64,000 nt of DNA from contig JADZEI010000002.1 of NCBI GenBank assembly GCA_020850615.1, positions 1 through 64,000 of the forward strand, read 5' to 3'. The notes under the pieces are model-generated. The model was not told where the DNA came from. It saw nothing but the letters and a program-made list of their open reading frames with translations, and did no database searches. The position numbers and the translations under genes are program-made. Shown piece after piece: positions 1 through 7,420 of the stretch. The first letter of the stretch is position 1, and each line of letters begins with the position of its first letter. This DNA comes from Dehalococcoidia bacterium. Its GTDB lineage: Bacteria; Chloroflexota; Dehalococcoidia; Tepidiformales; Tepidiformaceae.

Positions 1-120
1 GCACTCATCGCTGGGTTACCGGACCCCTGTCGAGTACGAAGAGGGCCGTGTCAGCGACGCCGTCGCATCTCTACCGGCCGCGTGAATTCGCGGAAGAAAC
101 GTGTCCGCCATATCGGGGCA
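1..120 (+). mobile_element. 3' end of an IS3-family insertion sequence (transposase C-terminus plus right end)
   Basis: Codons 2-85 encode the last 27 residues of a transposase, beginning HSSLGYRTPVEYE and ending at a TGA at 83-85. The HSxLGYxxPxEYE pattern is the usual C-terminus of IS3-family DDE transposases (orfB). About 35 bases further, 103-120 reads like the right terminal inverted repeat of such elements, ending in the dinucleotide CA at 119-120. The rest of the element lies left of the window, so whether it is intact cannot be judged. Confidence 0.7.
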
Positions 121-144
121 ACCACACCCCCCGCCACCCCCGCC

Positions 145-179
145 CAATCGGCAATCGACAATCGTCAATCGTCAATGTG
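145..179. repeat. Heptamer tandem repeat (CAATCGN)
   Basis: Four perfect-period heptamers (CAATCGG, CAATCGA, CAATCGT, CAATCGT) followed by a degenerate CAATGTG. It lies between the IS end and the next gene. It is one of at least ten period-7 tracts in the window. Confidence 0.85.
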
Positions 180-189
180 CGAGGCCCCC

Positions 190-606
190 ATGAACGCCCC
201 CACCCCCTGCTCCGCCACCACCCGCGCCGGCAACTCCTGCCGCTTCTCCGCCCGCAAAGAGACCGGCCTCTGCATCAACCACGACCCCGCCTACGCCGAA
301 CGCCAGCTCCAGAACCGCCAGCGCGGCACCCGCATCGCCGCCGAAAACCGCGCCAGGCTCCCCATCCGCATCGACGACTTCGACCTCTCCAACCGCTCCT
401 CCGTCCAGGCCCTCGTCGACGCCGTCCTCCGGCTCGTCATCGCCGGCGAGATGACCGAAGCCCGCGCCAGCCAGGTCATCCGCCTCCTCTCCATCGCCGT
501 CCGCAACTTCGGCGCCACCCACACGCAAATCGTCCCCCACCTCAACATCTACGAATACCGCCGCAACCAGGCCATCACCCACCTCGTCCGCATGCTGGAC
601 CGCTAG
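190..606 (+). CDS. Small Cys/His-motif protein of unknown function
   Basis: This 138-residue protein opens with a Cys-X9-Cys-X10-Cys-X2-His arrangement (C7, C17, C28, H31) that looks like a small zinc site. Similar N-termini are common in short bacterial and phage-associated hypothetical proteins. The remainder is probably helical (DDFDLSNRSSVQALVDAVLR...) with no recognisable catalytic motif. ATG at 190 is preferred because GAGG lies just upstream. An earlier in-frame ATG at 175 sits inside the heptamer tract and lacks a ribosome site, and the longer frame to 82 runs into the IS end. Function unknown; codon use is strongly GC3-rich like the rest of the genome, so it is probably a real gene. 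Confidence 0.65.
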   Translation: MNAPTPCSATTRAGNSCRFSARKETGLCINHDPAYAERQLQNRQRGTRIAAENRARLPIRIDDFDLSNRSSVQALVDAVLRLVIAGEMTEARASQVIRLLSIAVRNFGATHTQIVPHLNIYEYRRNQAITHLVRMLDR

Positions 607-765
607 CCCCTCACATGCCCACAAACCACACCACACACCTCCAACCAGTCCCCACCACACCCAAAATCAACCGCGGCACTCAGCACCCAGCACTCCGGCC
701 CCACCCGCCTCTGGGAACCGGGAACTGGGAACCCGGCCCCGCCCCGTCCCAACCCCGCGATCCCG
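607..765. repeat. Gap with two heptamer tracts
   Basis: Between the small protein and ffh. Positions 677-697 hold CACTCAG, CACCCAG, CACTCCG, and 713-733 hold GGGAACC, GGGAACT, GGGAACC. The rest is C-rich sequence without a visible gene. Confidence 0.75.
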
Positions 766-771
766 TACACT
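766..771 (+). promoter_or_regulatory. Candidate -10 element (TACACT) giving a leaderless ffh mRNA
   Basis: TACACT is followed by exactly six bases and then the GTG start of ffh at 778, so transcription starting 7 nt after the hexamer would begin at the start codon. There is no Shine-Dalgarno sequence before this GTG. No clear -35 element is seen in the GC-rich upstream sequence. The same geometry is seen upstream of galU (24571). Confidence 0.5.
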
Positions 772-777
772 GGTCCC

Positions 778-2103
778 GTGTTCGAATCACTCACCGACAA
801 ACTGCAGGGCGCCTTCAAGAAGTTCGGGTCGCGGGGCGTGGTCACCGAGGAGGACCTCGACCAGGCGCTGCGCGAAGTCCGCATGGCCATGCTCGAGGCC
901 GACGTCAACTTCAAGGTCGTCCGCGAGTTCACCTCGCGCGTCAAGGAGAAGGCGCTCGGTGCGGAGGTGCTCCGCAGCCTGACCCCCGCCCAGCAGGTCA
1001 TCGACATCGTCCACGGGGAGCTGGTCGAACTGCTCGGTGGCGCCGCGCCGAAGCTCAACACCGCGAACACACCGCCGACCGTCGTGATGGTGGTCGGCCT
1101 CCAGGGGTCGGGCAAGACAACGAGCATCGCCAAGCTGGCGAACCTGCTCAAGAAGCAGCGCCTCCGCCCGCTGGTCGTGGCCTGCGACATCTACCGCCCG
1201 GCCGCGGTCGACCAGCTGGTCACGCTCGCGAAGCAGCTCGACGTGCCCTACCACGAAGAGGGGACGGCCGCGAAGCCCGCGGTCATCGCCGCGAACGGCC
1301 TGGAGAAGGCGAAGCGGATGGGCATGACCCACGTCCTCGTCGACACCGCCGGCCGCCTGCACATCGACGAAGAGATGATGCGCGAAGTCGCGGACCTGCG
1401 CCGGCAGCTCAACCCCGCCGAGGTCCTCTTCGTCGCCGACGCGATGGCCGGCCAGGACGCGGTCACGGCAGCCAAGGAGTTCCACGACAAGGTCGGGACG
1501 ACAGGCCTGGTGCTCACGAAGATGGACGGCGATGCGCGCGGCGGCGCCGCCCTGAGCATCCGCAGCGTGACCGGCGTCCCGGTCAAGTTCATCGGCGTCG
1601 GCGAGAAGGCGGACGCGCTGGAGCCGTTCTACCCGGACCGGCTCGCGGGCCGCATCCTCGGCATGGGCGACATGCTCTCGCTCATCGAGCGGGCGAAAGA
1701 GCAGATGGGCGACGAGGACACCGACAAGTTCAAGGACAAGCTCAAGAAGGGCACGTTCGACCTGCAGGACTTCGTCGAGCAGCTGCGCAAGGTGCGGAAG
1801 ATGGGCCCGCTGGGCCAACTCGTCGGCATGCTCCCCGGGTTCAACAAGATCAAGGCGCAGCTCGACGTCGACAGCATGGACGACGGCTTCTTCAACCACG
1901 CGGAGGCGATCGTGCTTTCGATGACACCGTGGGAGCGGCGCCACCCGGAGAAGATCGACGGGAAGCGGCGGAAGCGCATCGCCCGCGGCTCGGGGACGGA
2001 CGTGCAGTCGGTGAACCAGCTGCTCAAGCAGTTCTTCGAAGCGCGAAAGATCGCGAAGACGCTGTCGACAGGCAAGTTCCCGGTCCTGCCGGGCATGCGG
2101 TGA
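778..2103 (+). CDS. ffh: Signal recognition particle protein Ffh
   Basis: GTPase subunit of the signal recognition particle, which binds 4.5S RNA and signal sequences and targets nascent membrane proteins to FtsY and the translocon. The 441-residue protein shows the N-domain helical bundle, then the G domain with P-loop GLQGSGKTTS (about residues 103-112), DTAGRLHID (G3) and TKMDGDARGGAA (G4). The C-terminal M domain contains SMTPWERRHPEKI and the RNA-binding stretch RIARGSGTDVQSVNQLLKQF. Length is normal for the family. The start is GTG at 778 with a probable leaderless promoter. It precedes the rpsP-rimM genes, a common bacterial neighbourhood. Confidence 0.97.
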   Translation: MFESLTDKLQGAFKKFGSRGVVTEEDLDQALREVRMAMLEADVNFKVVREFTSRVKEKALGAEVLRSLTPAQQVIDIVHGELVELLGGAAPKLNTANTPPTVVMVVGLQGSGKTTSIAKLANLLKKQRLRPLVVACDIYRPAAVDQLVTLAKQLDVPYHEEGTAAKPAVIAANGLEKAKRMGMTHVLVDTAGRLHIDEEMMREVADLRRQLNPAEVLFVADAMAGQDAVTAAKEFHDKVGTTGLVLTKMDGDARGGAALSIRSVTGVPVKFIGVGEKADALEPFYPDRLAGRILGMGDMLSLIERAKEQMGDEDTDKFKDKLKKGTFDLQDFVEQLRKVRKMGPLGQLVGMLPGFNKIKAQLDVDSMDDGFFNHAEAIVLSMTPWERRHPEKIDGKRRKRIARGSGTDVQSVNQLLKQFFEARKIAKTLSTGKFPVLPGMR

Positions 2104-2113
2104 GGGATGGCCG

Positions 2114-2443
2114 ATGGAGCGCGAAGTCAGCACGCGGCGGTATCGAAGTGAGGCGGCGATGAACCGCGGGGCGGCTGCGATGGCGCGCGACGGCTGGTCG
2201 CTCGCGGGGTGGCGGGAGCTCGGCGCAGGCGACGGCGATGAGCCGGGCGAGCTGTACTTCGCCCAGGCGGCGAAGTCGCGCGACCAGTTCGCGGCCCACG
2301 GTGCGATGCAGATGGACGCGATGCGCGCGACGTTCGAACTGGTGAAGCTGGTTCTGCGGCTCCCCGTCGTGCTCATCCGGGGACGCGAGCGGATCCTGGC
2401 GGTGTACGAACGGGAGCGCACCGGGCAGGAGCACGGCCGGTGA
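2114..2443 (+). CDS. Hypothetical protein
   Basis: A 109-residue protein starting 10 bases after ffh, so probably co-transcribed. It is rich in Ala, Arg and Met and looks helical, with a hydrophobic stretch near the C-terminus (ATFELVKLVLRLPVVLIRG). No family is recognised and there are no Cys/His clusters or catalytic motifs. Several in-frame ATGs (2114, 2159, 2180) make the exact start uncertain. Its position between ffh and rpsP may only reflect read-through transcription. Confidence 0.55.
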   Translation: MEREVSTRRYRSEAAMNRGAAAMARDGWSLAGWRELGAGDGDEPGELYFAQAAKSRDQFAAHGAMQMDAMRATFELVKLVLRLPVVLIRGRERILAVYERERTGQEHGR

Positions 2444-2447
2444 CACA

Positions 2448-2477
2448 TTGGGCGCTAAGCGTGGGACGTCGTAGGAT
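2448..2477 (+). promoter_or_regulatory. Candidate promoter for the rpsP-khpA-rimM operon
   Basis: TTGGGC at 2448-2453 and TAGGAT at 2472-2477 are separated by 18 bases. A small hairpin (GGCTCG/CGAGCC, 2502-2519) follows in the leader, directly before the ribosome site of rpsP. Confidence 0.5.
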
Positions 2478-2531
2478 GAACGGAAGTTTGCCAATTGGGA
2501 CGGCTCGTATGGGCGAGCCGAGGAGTAGTTG

Positions 2532-2927
2532 ATGCTGAAGATCCGCCTTCGCCGCACGGGCAAGACGAAGAAGCCGTACTACCGCGTGGTGGTGGCGCAG
2601 AACGAGAAGAAGCGCGACGGCGCGTTCCTGGAGACGCTGGGGTCGTACGACCCGCACGCCAACCCGCCGTCTGTCCAGCTGGACGAAGCGAAGACGCGGG
2701 AGTGGATGGCGAAGGGCGCGCAGCCTTCCGAAGCGGCCGAGAAGGTGCTGCGGCGCGCGGGCGTGCTGAGTGGCGCGCCGTCGTCGGCGGCAAGCGCTGC
2801 GCCGGCGCCGAAGGCCGAGGCGAAGCCGGCCGAGGCAGCTGCGCCGGCGGCCGAGGTGGTCGCGGAGGCTCCCGCGGATGAGCCGGCAGCAGCGGCAGAG
2901 GAAGCCGCGACCGCGGACGAAGCATAG
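2532..2927 (+). CDS. rpsP: 30S ribosomal protein S16 with long Ala/Glu tail
   Basis: Small-subunit ribosomal protein needed for 30S assembly. The N-terminal ~78 residues carry the family core: MLKIRLRRTGKTKKPYYRVV, then GAFLETLGSYDP and the helix ending KGAQPSEAAEKVLRRAG. From about residue 80 to 131 follows a low-complexity tail almost entirely of Ala, Pro, Glu and Lys, roughly 50 residues beyond many bacterial S16 proteins. ATG at 2532 has CGAGGAG upstream; a TTG one codon earlier is a weaker alternative. It heads an operon with khpA (2 bases downstream) and rimM. Confidence 0.96.
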   Translation: MLKIRLRRTGKTKKPYYRVVVAQNEKKRDGAFLETLGSYDPHANPPSVQLDEAKTREWMAKGAQPSEAAEKVLRRAGVLSGAPSSAASAAPAPKAEAKPAEAAAPAAEVVAEAPADEPAAAAEEAATADEA

Positions 2928-2929
2928 CC

Positions 2930-3172
2930 ATGGCCAGCATGATGGCCGACCTCGTGGAGTACCTCGCCAAGGCGCTCGTGGACAACCCGGACGAAGTTCG
3001 GGTGGAGGAGCGCCAGGACGGTGACCGGGTCGTGATCCGGCTCGACGTGGCCGAGGGCGACTGGGGCAAGGTCATCGGCAAGGGCGGCCGGATCGCGTCG
3101 GCGATGCGGTCGCTGGTGAAGGTGGCGGCGGTCAAGGAAGACGTCCGCGTGAGCCTGGAGATCGGCGACTGA
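2930..3172 (+). CDS. khpA: KH-domain RNA-binding protein KhpA
   Basis: An 80-residue protein made of a single KH domain with the GxxG loop as IGKGGRIASAMR. Members (YlqC/KhpA) bind RNA, pair with KhpB in many Gram-positive-like bacteria, and usually sit between rpsP and rimM exactly as here. The N-terminus (DLVEYLAKALVDNPDEV) is typical. Starts at 2930, 2939 or 2942 are all possible; 2930 is given because it abuts rpsP. Confidence 0.93.
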   Translation: MASMMADLVEYLAKALVDNPDEVRVEERQDGDRVVIRLDVAEGDWGKVIGKGGRIASAMRSLVKVAAVKEDVRVSLEIGD

Positions 3173-3189
3173 CGGACAACGAGGGCGCA

Positions 3190-3909
3190 ATGCCCGGACC
3201 GACGGACGACAGCGATAGAACCCCGCCGGGCGAGGACGCCCCGGCGGCGGCCGCGCCCCCAACAGACGGCGACATCACGGTCGAGCTCCCCGGGACACCG
3301 GGGGAGGGCACGGCGGCGCCCGGCGATGCCCCGGTCGCGCCGTCGCGGCGGCGGCCGGCCCGGACGGGCCCGCCCGCGCCGCAGTGGCCCCAGGAGCCGC
3401 GCGAGGGGTACACCGCGGTGGGCCGCGTGCTCCGCCCGCACAGCCTGAAGGGCGAGCTGCGGGTGCAGTCGTTCGCGGCGAGCGGGGTGAACCTGCAGGT
3501 GGGCGGGCACGTGTACCTCGCCGGCGAACGGCGGCGCATCCTCCGGGCAAGGTCCGACCGGGAGGCGTGGATCCTCAAGCTGCAGGGCCTGGCCGACCGG
3601 ACGGCGGTCGAAGGGTTCCGCGGCGCGCTGCTCGAGGTGCGCGACAAGGACCTGCGCCGGGACGACGATGAGTCGTACTTCATCCACGAGCTACTCGGGC
3701 TGCGGGTGGTGCTGAGCGAGGACGGGCGGGAGCTCGGGCGCGTGGCGGAGGTGCTGCAGCCGGGCGGGAACGACGTCTACGTGGTGCGGGACGATGGGGG
3801 GCGGGAGTACCTGATCCCGGCGGTGGGCCCGGTCATCGATCGCATCGATGTGGGGGAGGGCGTCATGGCTATTACACCTTTGCCCGGTATGGTGGACGAA
3901 CCGAAATAA
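3190..3909 (+). CDS. rimM: Ribosome maturation factor RimM with N-terminal extension
   Basis: RimM binds S19 and helps mature the 30S head. The family region starts near residue 76 (YTAVGRVLRPHSLKGELRV) and continues through a PRC-barrel portion (DESYFIHELLGLRVV, YLIPAVGPVIDRIDVGEG). The first ~75 residues are a Pro/Ala/Gly/Asp-rich segment with no resemblance to RimM, making the protein 239 residues against roughly 170 in many bacteria. No internal start codon would remove the extension, and GAGGG precedes ATG 3190, so the extension is probably translated. Third gene of the rpsP operon. Confidence 0.95.
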   Translation: MPGPTDDSDRTPPGEDAPAAAAPPTDGDITVELPGTPGEGTAAPGDAPVAPSRRRPARTGPPAPQWPQEPREGYTAVGRVLRPHSLKGELRVQSFAASGVNLQVGGHVYLAGERRRILRARSDREAWILKLQGLADRTAVEGFRGALLEVRDKDLRRDDDESYFIHELLGLRVVLSEDGRELGRVAEVLQPGGNDVYVVRDDGGREYLIPAVGPVIDRIDVGEGVMAITPLPGMVDEPK

Positions 3910-3913
3910 CCCA

Positions 3914-3943
3914 TTGAAACCGTCTATGAGAAAGGACTACACT
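3914..3943 (+). promoter_or_regulatory. Candidate promoter for the small zinc-ribbon gene at 4020
   Basis: TTGAAA at 3914-3919 and TACACT at 3938-3943 are spaced by 18 bases, in a locally AT-rich patch between rimM and the 56-codon gene. It would give a leader of about 70 bases. Confidence 0.55.
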
Positions 3944-4019
3944 ACCCCACGGGCTGCCCGGGCGCGAGGGGATTGCATCGGGCCTGCACTCTTGAGAATC
4001 GTCCAGGGAGAACTTGCCG

Positions 4020-4190
4020 ATGTCCAAGGCCGAAGCACTTCAGCTCGTCGGGGATTGTGTCCACCACTGGGTCCTCGAACCCCCGCGTGGGGAGCTCACT
4101 CCGGGACGGTGCAAGAAGTGCGGCAAAGAGCGGGAGTTTACGGGCGAAACGAGCTACCGCATCGGCCGCGGGTCGTCCCACCGGGCCTAA
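4020..4190 (+). CDS. 56-residue protein with a Cys/His motif
   Basis: A short gene with its own promoter candidate upstream and a perfect terminator 26 bases downstream, so it behaves as a single-gene transcription unit. The product (starting MSKAEALQLVGDCVHHW) has Cys13, paired His15-His16, and a CKKCGKEREF knuckle near residue 31, suggesting one small metal site. GGGAGAA precedes the ATG. I recall comparable tiny proteins in Chloroflexota genomes, but no function is known to me. Gene status is supported by the punctuation signals more than by length. Confidence 0.7.
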   Translation: MSKAEALQLVGDCVHHWVLEPPRGELTPGRCKKCGKEREFTGETSYRIGRGSSHRA

Positions 4191-4215
4191 CTGCACCAAC
4201 AACGAAGAACGCGCT

Positions 4216-4242
4216 GGGCCAACCGCAGGGTTGGCCCTTTTG
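4216..4242 (+). terminator. Rho-independent terminator
   Basis: Perfect 9-bp stem GGGCCAACC / GGTTGGCCC with a four-base GCAG loop followed by TTTT. It ends the unit carrying the 56-residue gene and separates the ribosomal cluster from the following island. Confidence 0.92.
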
Positions 4243-4401
4243 CTTGCCCCGGCCGGGGGGAAGGTTGTCACCGAGTGGGACCTCGACATCGCGGGGTGCG
4301 CGGATGAGGATGGCAAACGTGGCACTTCCGTGTGGCGGCGGCGTAGCTTACATGCGTGACCAACGGGGCCACGATGCCAGGCTCCGAGAGAGTCACCACG
4401 C

Positions 4402-4860
4402 GTGTCGTTAAAGCCGCGTCTCAAGTTACCTGCCATCGCCGTCATCGTGGGTCTATTCACGGTAGGATGCGACGATCCAACGCCGAACTTCGGGGTCTTT
4501 CTGAACGCCGATGGACGCGCTGAGGTTGTCTACAAGCCGTGCGACACAGATGCGCTGATCTACCGCTTTGCCATTCAGCGGGATGCCGAGGTGATCTGGG
4601 AGATCGAGTCCCAGGGATCGCAGCACCGAGCTTTCGTACTGGGAGATGCCCCTCCAGGATTCAACGTGGTCGTCCCACTCCAGTCCTCGTTGGAAGGGAA
4701 TCTCAGGATGGTGTTCACCACCTCCGAACTCAAGTCCGATTCCGAAGTCATTGCCTGGTCCGACATAGAGCAGGGACGGGTGCTTGTTCCCCGCCGAGGT
4801 TTCGAGTCGCAGGAGCAGTTCGACCGGCGCGATGGCTGCGAGTCGCGAGGATGCCGATGA
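4402..4860 (+). CDS. Lipoprotein, paralog of the one at 5667
   Basis: A 152-residue protein with an N-terminal hydrophobic helix (LPAIAVIVGLFTVGC) whose Cys fits a lipobox, so it is probably an anchored secreted lipoprotein. It aligns with the product of 5667-6137. Both have CDD/CED at the lipid site, then GV..-D..G, a C-x-TD pair about 40 residues in, and a C-terminal pattern of RGFESQEQFDRRDGC against HGFMSHEDFKQRVRC. The start is GTG at 4402. No known family is recognised. Codon use here is visibly less GC-biased than in flanking core genes, consistent with an acquired or fast-evolving locus. Confidence 0.65.
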   Translation: MSLKPRLKLPAIAVIVGLFTVGCDDPTPNFGVFLNADGRAEVVYKPCDTDALIYRFAIQRDAEVIWEIESQGSQHRAFVLGDAPPGFNVVVPLQSSLEGNLRMVFTTSELKSDSEVIAWSDIEQGRVLVPRRGFESQEQFDRRDGCESRGCR

Positions 4861-4989
4861 GACACCGCTGCGGTTGGACCGGGTCATGAACACGGTGCTT
4901 CCCGGTGGGACTGGCGTGGTCCCGGCGAGCGGCTGTGGCGACAGCGTTCGACTGGCGGGCATGGTGGCGAAAGCCGGCCTGAGACTGCG

Positions 4990-5417
4990 ATGATCCGGAT
5001 GACCGACGAACACATCGGTGGAGGCGGGACAGGTGGAGCGCGCAGGAAGGTTCGTACCGCGCTCTCGCTGTGCATAGCCCTGGCAATCACCTCATCCTTC
5101 GCTTGTGGGGCGTCCGACAGCTCGTTCGATCGCGAGGTGTGGGCCGGTTGGTCGGATGACTATGATGGCCGGCGGGTCGCGATGGTGGACGACATCACCA
5201 GGCGATTCGCGGAACGCGATGCGGAAGAGATCGAGCAGCAGTTGGGTGCCCCCGATCGCCGAGAGTCCGGACAGGACGGCCATTGCCTCAATCTTCAGGC
5301 TGTGAGGTCTGGGTCTACAGAATCGGATACAATGACTGGTTCAGATTCGACGTCCGCGCGTTTTATGTTGTGATTCGCGACGGTCGGAGTACCGATATGT
5401 TCGTGTGGAAGTGGTGA
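4990..5417 (+). pseudogene. BamE/SmpA-like lipoprotein gene with an internal frameshift
   Basis: The first frame (from ATG 4990) gives a signal peptide ending ITSSFACG, then a helix and the turn EIEQQLGAPDRRESG, a pattern seen in SmpA/OmlA-type domains. In that frame the sequence then becomes unlike a protein and stops at 5373. A second frame, from about 5260 to a TGA at 5415-5417, reads PLPQSSGCEVWVYRIG, then WFRFDVRAFYVVIRDG, the expected beta-strand half of the same domain. Joining the halves needs a one-base insertion or equivalent around 5250-5285. Either the gene is broken or the sequence lost one base. The two halves make one coherent ~140-residue lipoprotein. Confidence 0.6.
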
Positions 5418-5421
5418 GGCG

Positions 5422-5670
5422 ATGGCCTTCGTACTCGTGCTACTAGCATGCGTCGCCATCCTCATTGCGATAGCCAGCGCAGACGAACTGCTCGTAGGAG
5501 TTGTGTTTTCCGCTGGATTGTTCGTTCTGTTATCCGCCAGCCTGGTCGTGCGACAACTGGTTCTCCAGCGGCTCTACGGATCGCGGTTTGCCCGGGAGGC
5601 ACGGGATTCCGGGATCCTTCGCCGGTATCCGCTGCTCCGGGTGCTGATGGCCCGGCGACGGAGAGTATGA
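5422..5670 (+). CDS. Small two-helix membrane protein
   Basis: An 82-residue protein with two adjacent hydrophobic segments (about residues 2-20 and 22-46) and a basic C-terminus ending LMARRRRV. It begins four bases after the stop of the preceding broken gene and its stop overlaps the start of the next lipoprotein (ATGA at 5667-5670), so the three are likely one transcript. No family recognised. Confidence 0.6.
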   Translation: MAFVLVLLACVAILIAIASADELLVGVVFSAGLFVLLSASLVVRQLVLQRLYGSRFAREARDSGILRRYPLLRVLMARRRRV

Positions 5671-6137
5671 TGAAGACACACCTCGTGACACTGATCCTGG
5701 CGGCGTTGGTGCTGAGTGGATGCGAGGATCACCCCGCCCGAATGGGTGTCGGCGTGGACCAGGAAGGGGAACTGATTGCGAAGTTCCGCTCATGCAAGAC
5801 GGACACCGTACTCACCTACGCTCGACTCAAAGATCTCCAGGCAACGGCCCGGGACGCTTCGGACGATATCGTCCTCTGGGAGGTGGAAGGCGAAACGGCA
5901 GCGACGACCGAACTGCTGATCGATGAGGAGGCGACGGTCGATGGGCTTGAGGTCATGACGCAGTTCGACGGAAGCGACCTGGCAGGGAAACTCCTTCGAC
6001 TCACGTATCGCACAAGCTCACTGACGAACGGGGAGTCGCTAGACTTCCATTATGACGACTTGCGCGTGGACCAGACGCTGACGCCACACGGCTTCATGTC
6101 ACACGAGGACTTTAAACAGCGAGTGCGTTGTGGATGA
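5667..6137 (+). CDS. Lipoprotein, paralog of the one at 4402
   Basis: A 156-residue protein with signal peptide LVTLILAALVLSGC, a clear lipobox (LSGC). It shares the order of conserved features with the 4402 product: the C-x-TD motif, a mixed beta region, and a final GF-x-S-x-x-x-F followed by a near-terminal Cys. This is direct evidence of duplication within the island. Start at 5667 overlaps the upstream stop by ATGA; an ATG one codon later is equally possible. Function unknown. Confidence 0.68.
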   Translation: MMKTHLVTLILAALVLSGCEDHPARMGVGVDQEGELIAKFRSCKTDTVLTYARLKDLQATARDASDDIVLWEVEGETAATTELLIDEEATVDGLEVMTQFDGSDLAGKLLRLTYRTSSLTNGESLDFHYDDLRVDQTLTPHGFMSHEDFKQRVRCG

Positions 6138-6246
6138 GAACAGCTGAACCTCCCTCGAGTGGAATGACTGTGGCGGCCCTGAGCTGGGACATGGCCGGCA
6201 GTGGAATGGTTCAGTTGCGCCCGCTGCACTGCGGCCGGGTGTTCCC

Positions 6247-6798
6247 GTGAGCATGCGCGGTTGGGTTCGGGACCTGGTCGAGAGCGAGCCGTACAGCCTG
6301 GGCTTTGGTGCGGCGGAGCGAGGCCGCTTCCTCAGCCGGGTGGCGGACCTGGCGACCAATAGCGAGGTGCTGCAGCACCTGTCCGATGAGCTCGCCGACA
6401 GGTTTCTCTGGCGGCTGCAGCAGGGTCTCCATTTCGCCGCCTGGGACAGCCGCATCGACGCCGACCTACGGGTGAGGGCGGTGCGAGCCACCGAACCCAT
6501 CCTCACCACACTCGGGGGACGCGAGCGAGAGCTCCCGGGACTGTTCCAATTCTGGCACGCGCTACTCGTCAGCCCGGAGCGGCCCCATGACCCGGACCCT
6601 GTTTCCAGTGAGATGGTCCGGGTGATCCAGCTCCTGCTGCACGCCGAGTCGCCGCAAGCAGTGCTCTGCGCACTCCACGGCGTCGGCCATTCCGGGGATG
6701 CTTCCCTGCGCCGCGAGGCGGAGTCGCTGAGCGAATTGCATCCGGCCGAGGCCGTCCGCGAGTACGCGATGGAAGTGGCGACGGGAGGCACGCTATGA
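6247..6798 (+). CDS. Hypothetical helical protein
   Basis: A 183-residue, apparently all-helical protein without signal peptide or membrane segment. Repeated amphipathic helices (LSRVADLATNSEVLQHLSDE, then PESPQAV-like turns) might form a small HEAT-like array, but this is only an impression. GTG at 6247 or ATG at 6253 can start it. The neighbouring genes suggest a cytosolic partner in a small accessory operon. No known family recognised. Confidence 0.55.
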   Translation: MSMRGWVRDLVESEPYSLGFGAAERGRFLSRVADLATNSEVLQHLSDELADRFLWRLQQGLHFAAWDSRIDADLRVRAVRATEPILTTLGGRERELPGLFQFWHALLVSPERPHDPDPVSSEMVRVIQLLLHAESPQAVLCALHGVGHSGDASLRREAESLSELHPAEAVREYAMEVATGGTL

Positions 6799-6856
6799 GA
6801 CGAAGGGGCAGAAGATCCGCGACAGGGTATGCGATGACGGCGGAGTGTTCTGGCCC

Positions 6857-7420
6857 ATGAGTGAATTCGGAATCCTAATGCCCCGGTATGTTCGCGGCAT
6901 GCTGATCGTGAGGTGGGCTGCTTCGGAGCCGTGCGATCCGTGGGCGGTGCTGCGCGGCGAGTCCGACCGGTATCCAGCGCAGCTCGCCCGGCACATGGGT
7001 CACCGGGCGTACGATGTTGTACCGGGCTCGCACGTCACTTTGATCCTGATCTCAGGGCGACTGGCGCAATTCCTGGCTGAAAACGAGGTCACCGGATGGG
7101 CGACGTACCCGGTGGAGCAACTGCCACAGTTCGGCGATCGCCAGTACTCAGGGCTGATTATCAGTGGCCGGGGAGGCGACCTGGCGCCCATACGGACCGT
7201 TCGGATGCAAGATCCGTCGTCCCGTGAACCGCGGCTACGCAACGTGACCTTCCACGACACACCAGCCGAGCGGTGGGACGGCTCGGACATCTTCACGACG
7301 ACCCGGGTATCGGCGCATATCTTTCTGTCTGCGCGGGCGCTGGAGCTGCTCCGGGGAGCCAGGAGTCTTACGGGATTCACTGCCATGGAACTCTCCGAGT
7401 TCCCTTACTTCACCGCATGA
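6857..7420 (+). CDS. Putative immunity-type protein (Imm11/DUF1629-like)
   Basis: A 187-residue protein. The C-terminal half (RWDGSDIFTTTRVSAHIFLS, then LLRGARSLTGFTAMELSEFP) resembles the 'sDff...vSer...e...LtGf.f..v' pattern of bacterial proteins I know as Imm11/DUF1629, several of which are immunity proteins of contact-dependent toxins. No toxin gene is present in the window, so that role is not supported here beyond resemblance. ATG 6857 is chosen over the upstream GTG at 6845. A 21-codon reading frame (6795-6860) links it to the previous gene through two ATGA overlaps. Confidence 0.5.
   Translation: MSEFGILMPRYVRGMLIVRWAASEPCDPWAVLRGESDRYPAQLARHMGHRAYDVVPGSHVTLILISGRLAQFLAENEVTGWATYPVEQLPQFGDRQYSGLIISGRGGDLAPIRTVRMQDPSSREPRLRNVTFHDTPAERWDGSDIFTTTRVSAHIFLSARALELLRGARSLTGFTAMELSEFPYFTA

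Noticed and set aside
48-2162. Long open frame of 704 codons overlapping ffh
   Set aside because: It is an out-of-frame shadow of ffh and the genes around it; composition is Arg/Pro-rich as expected from GC-rich alternate frames.
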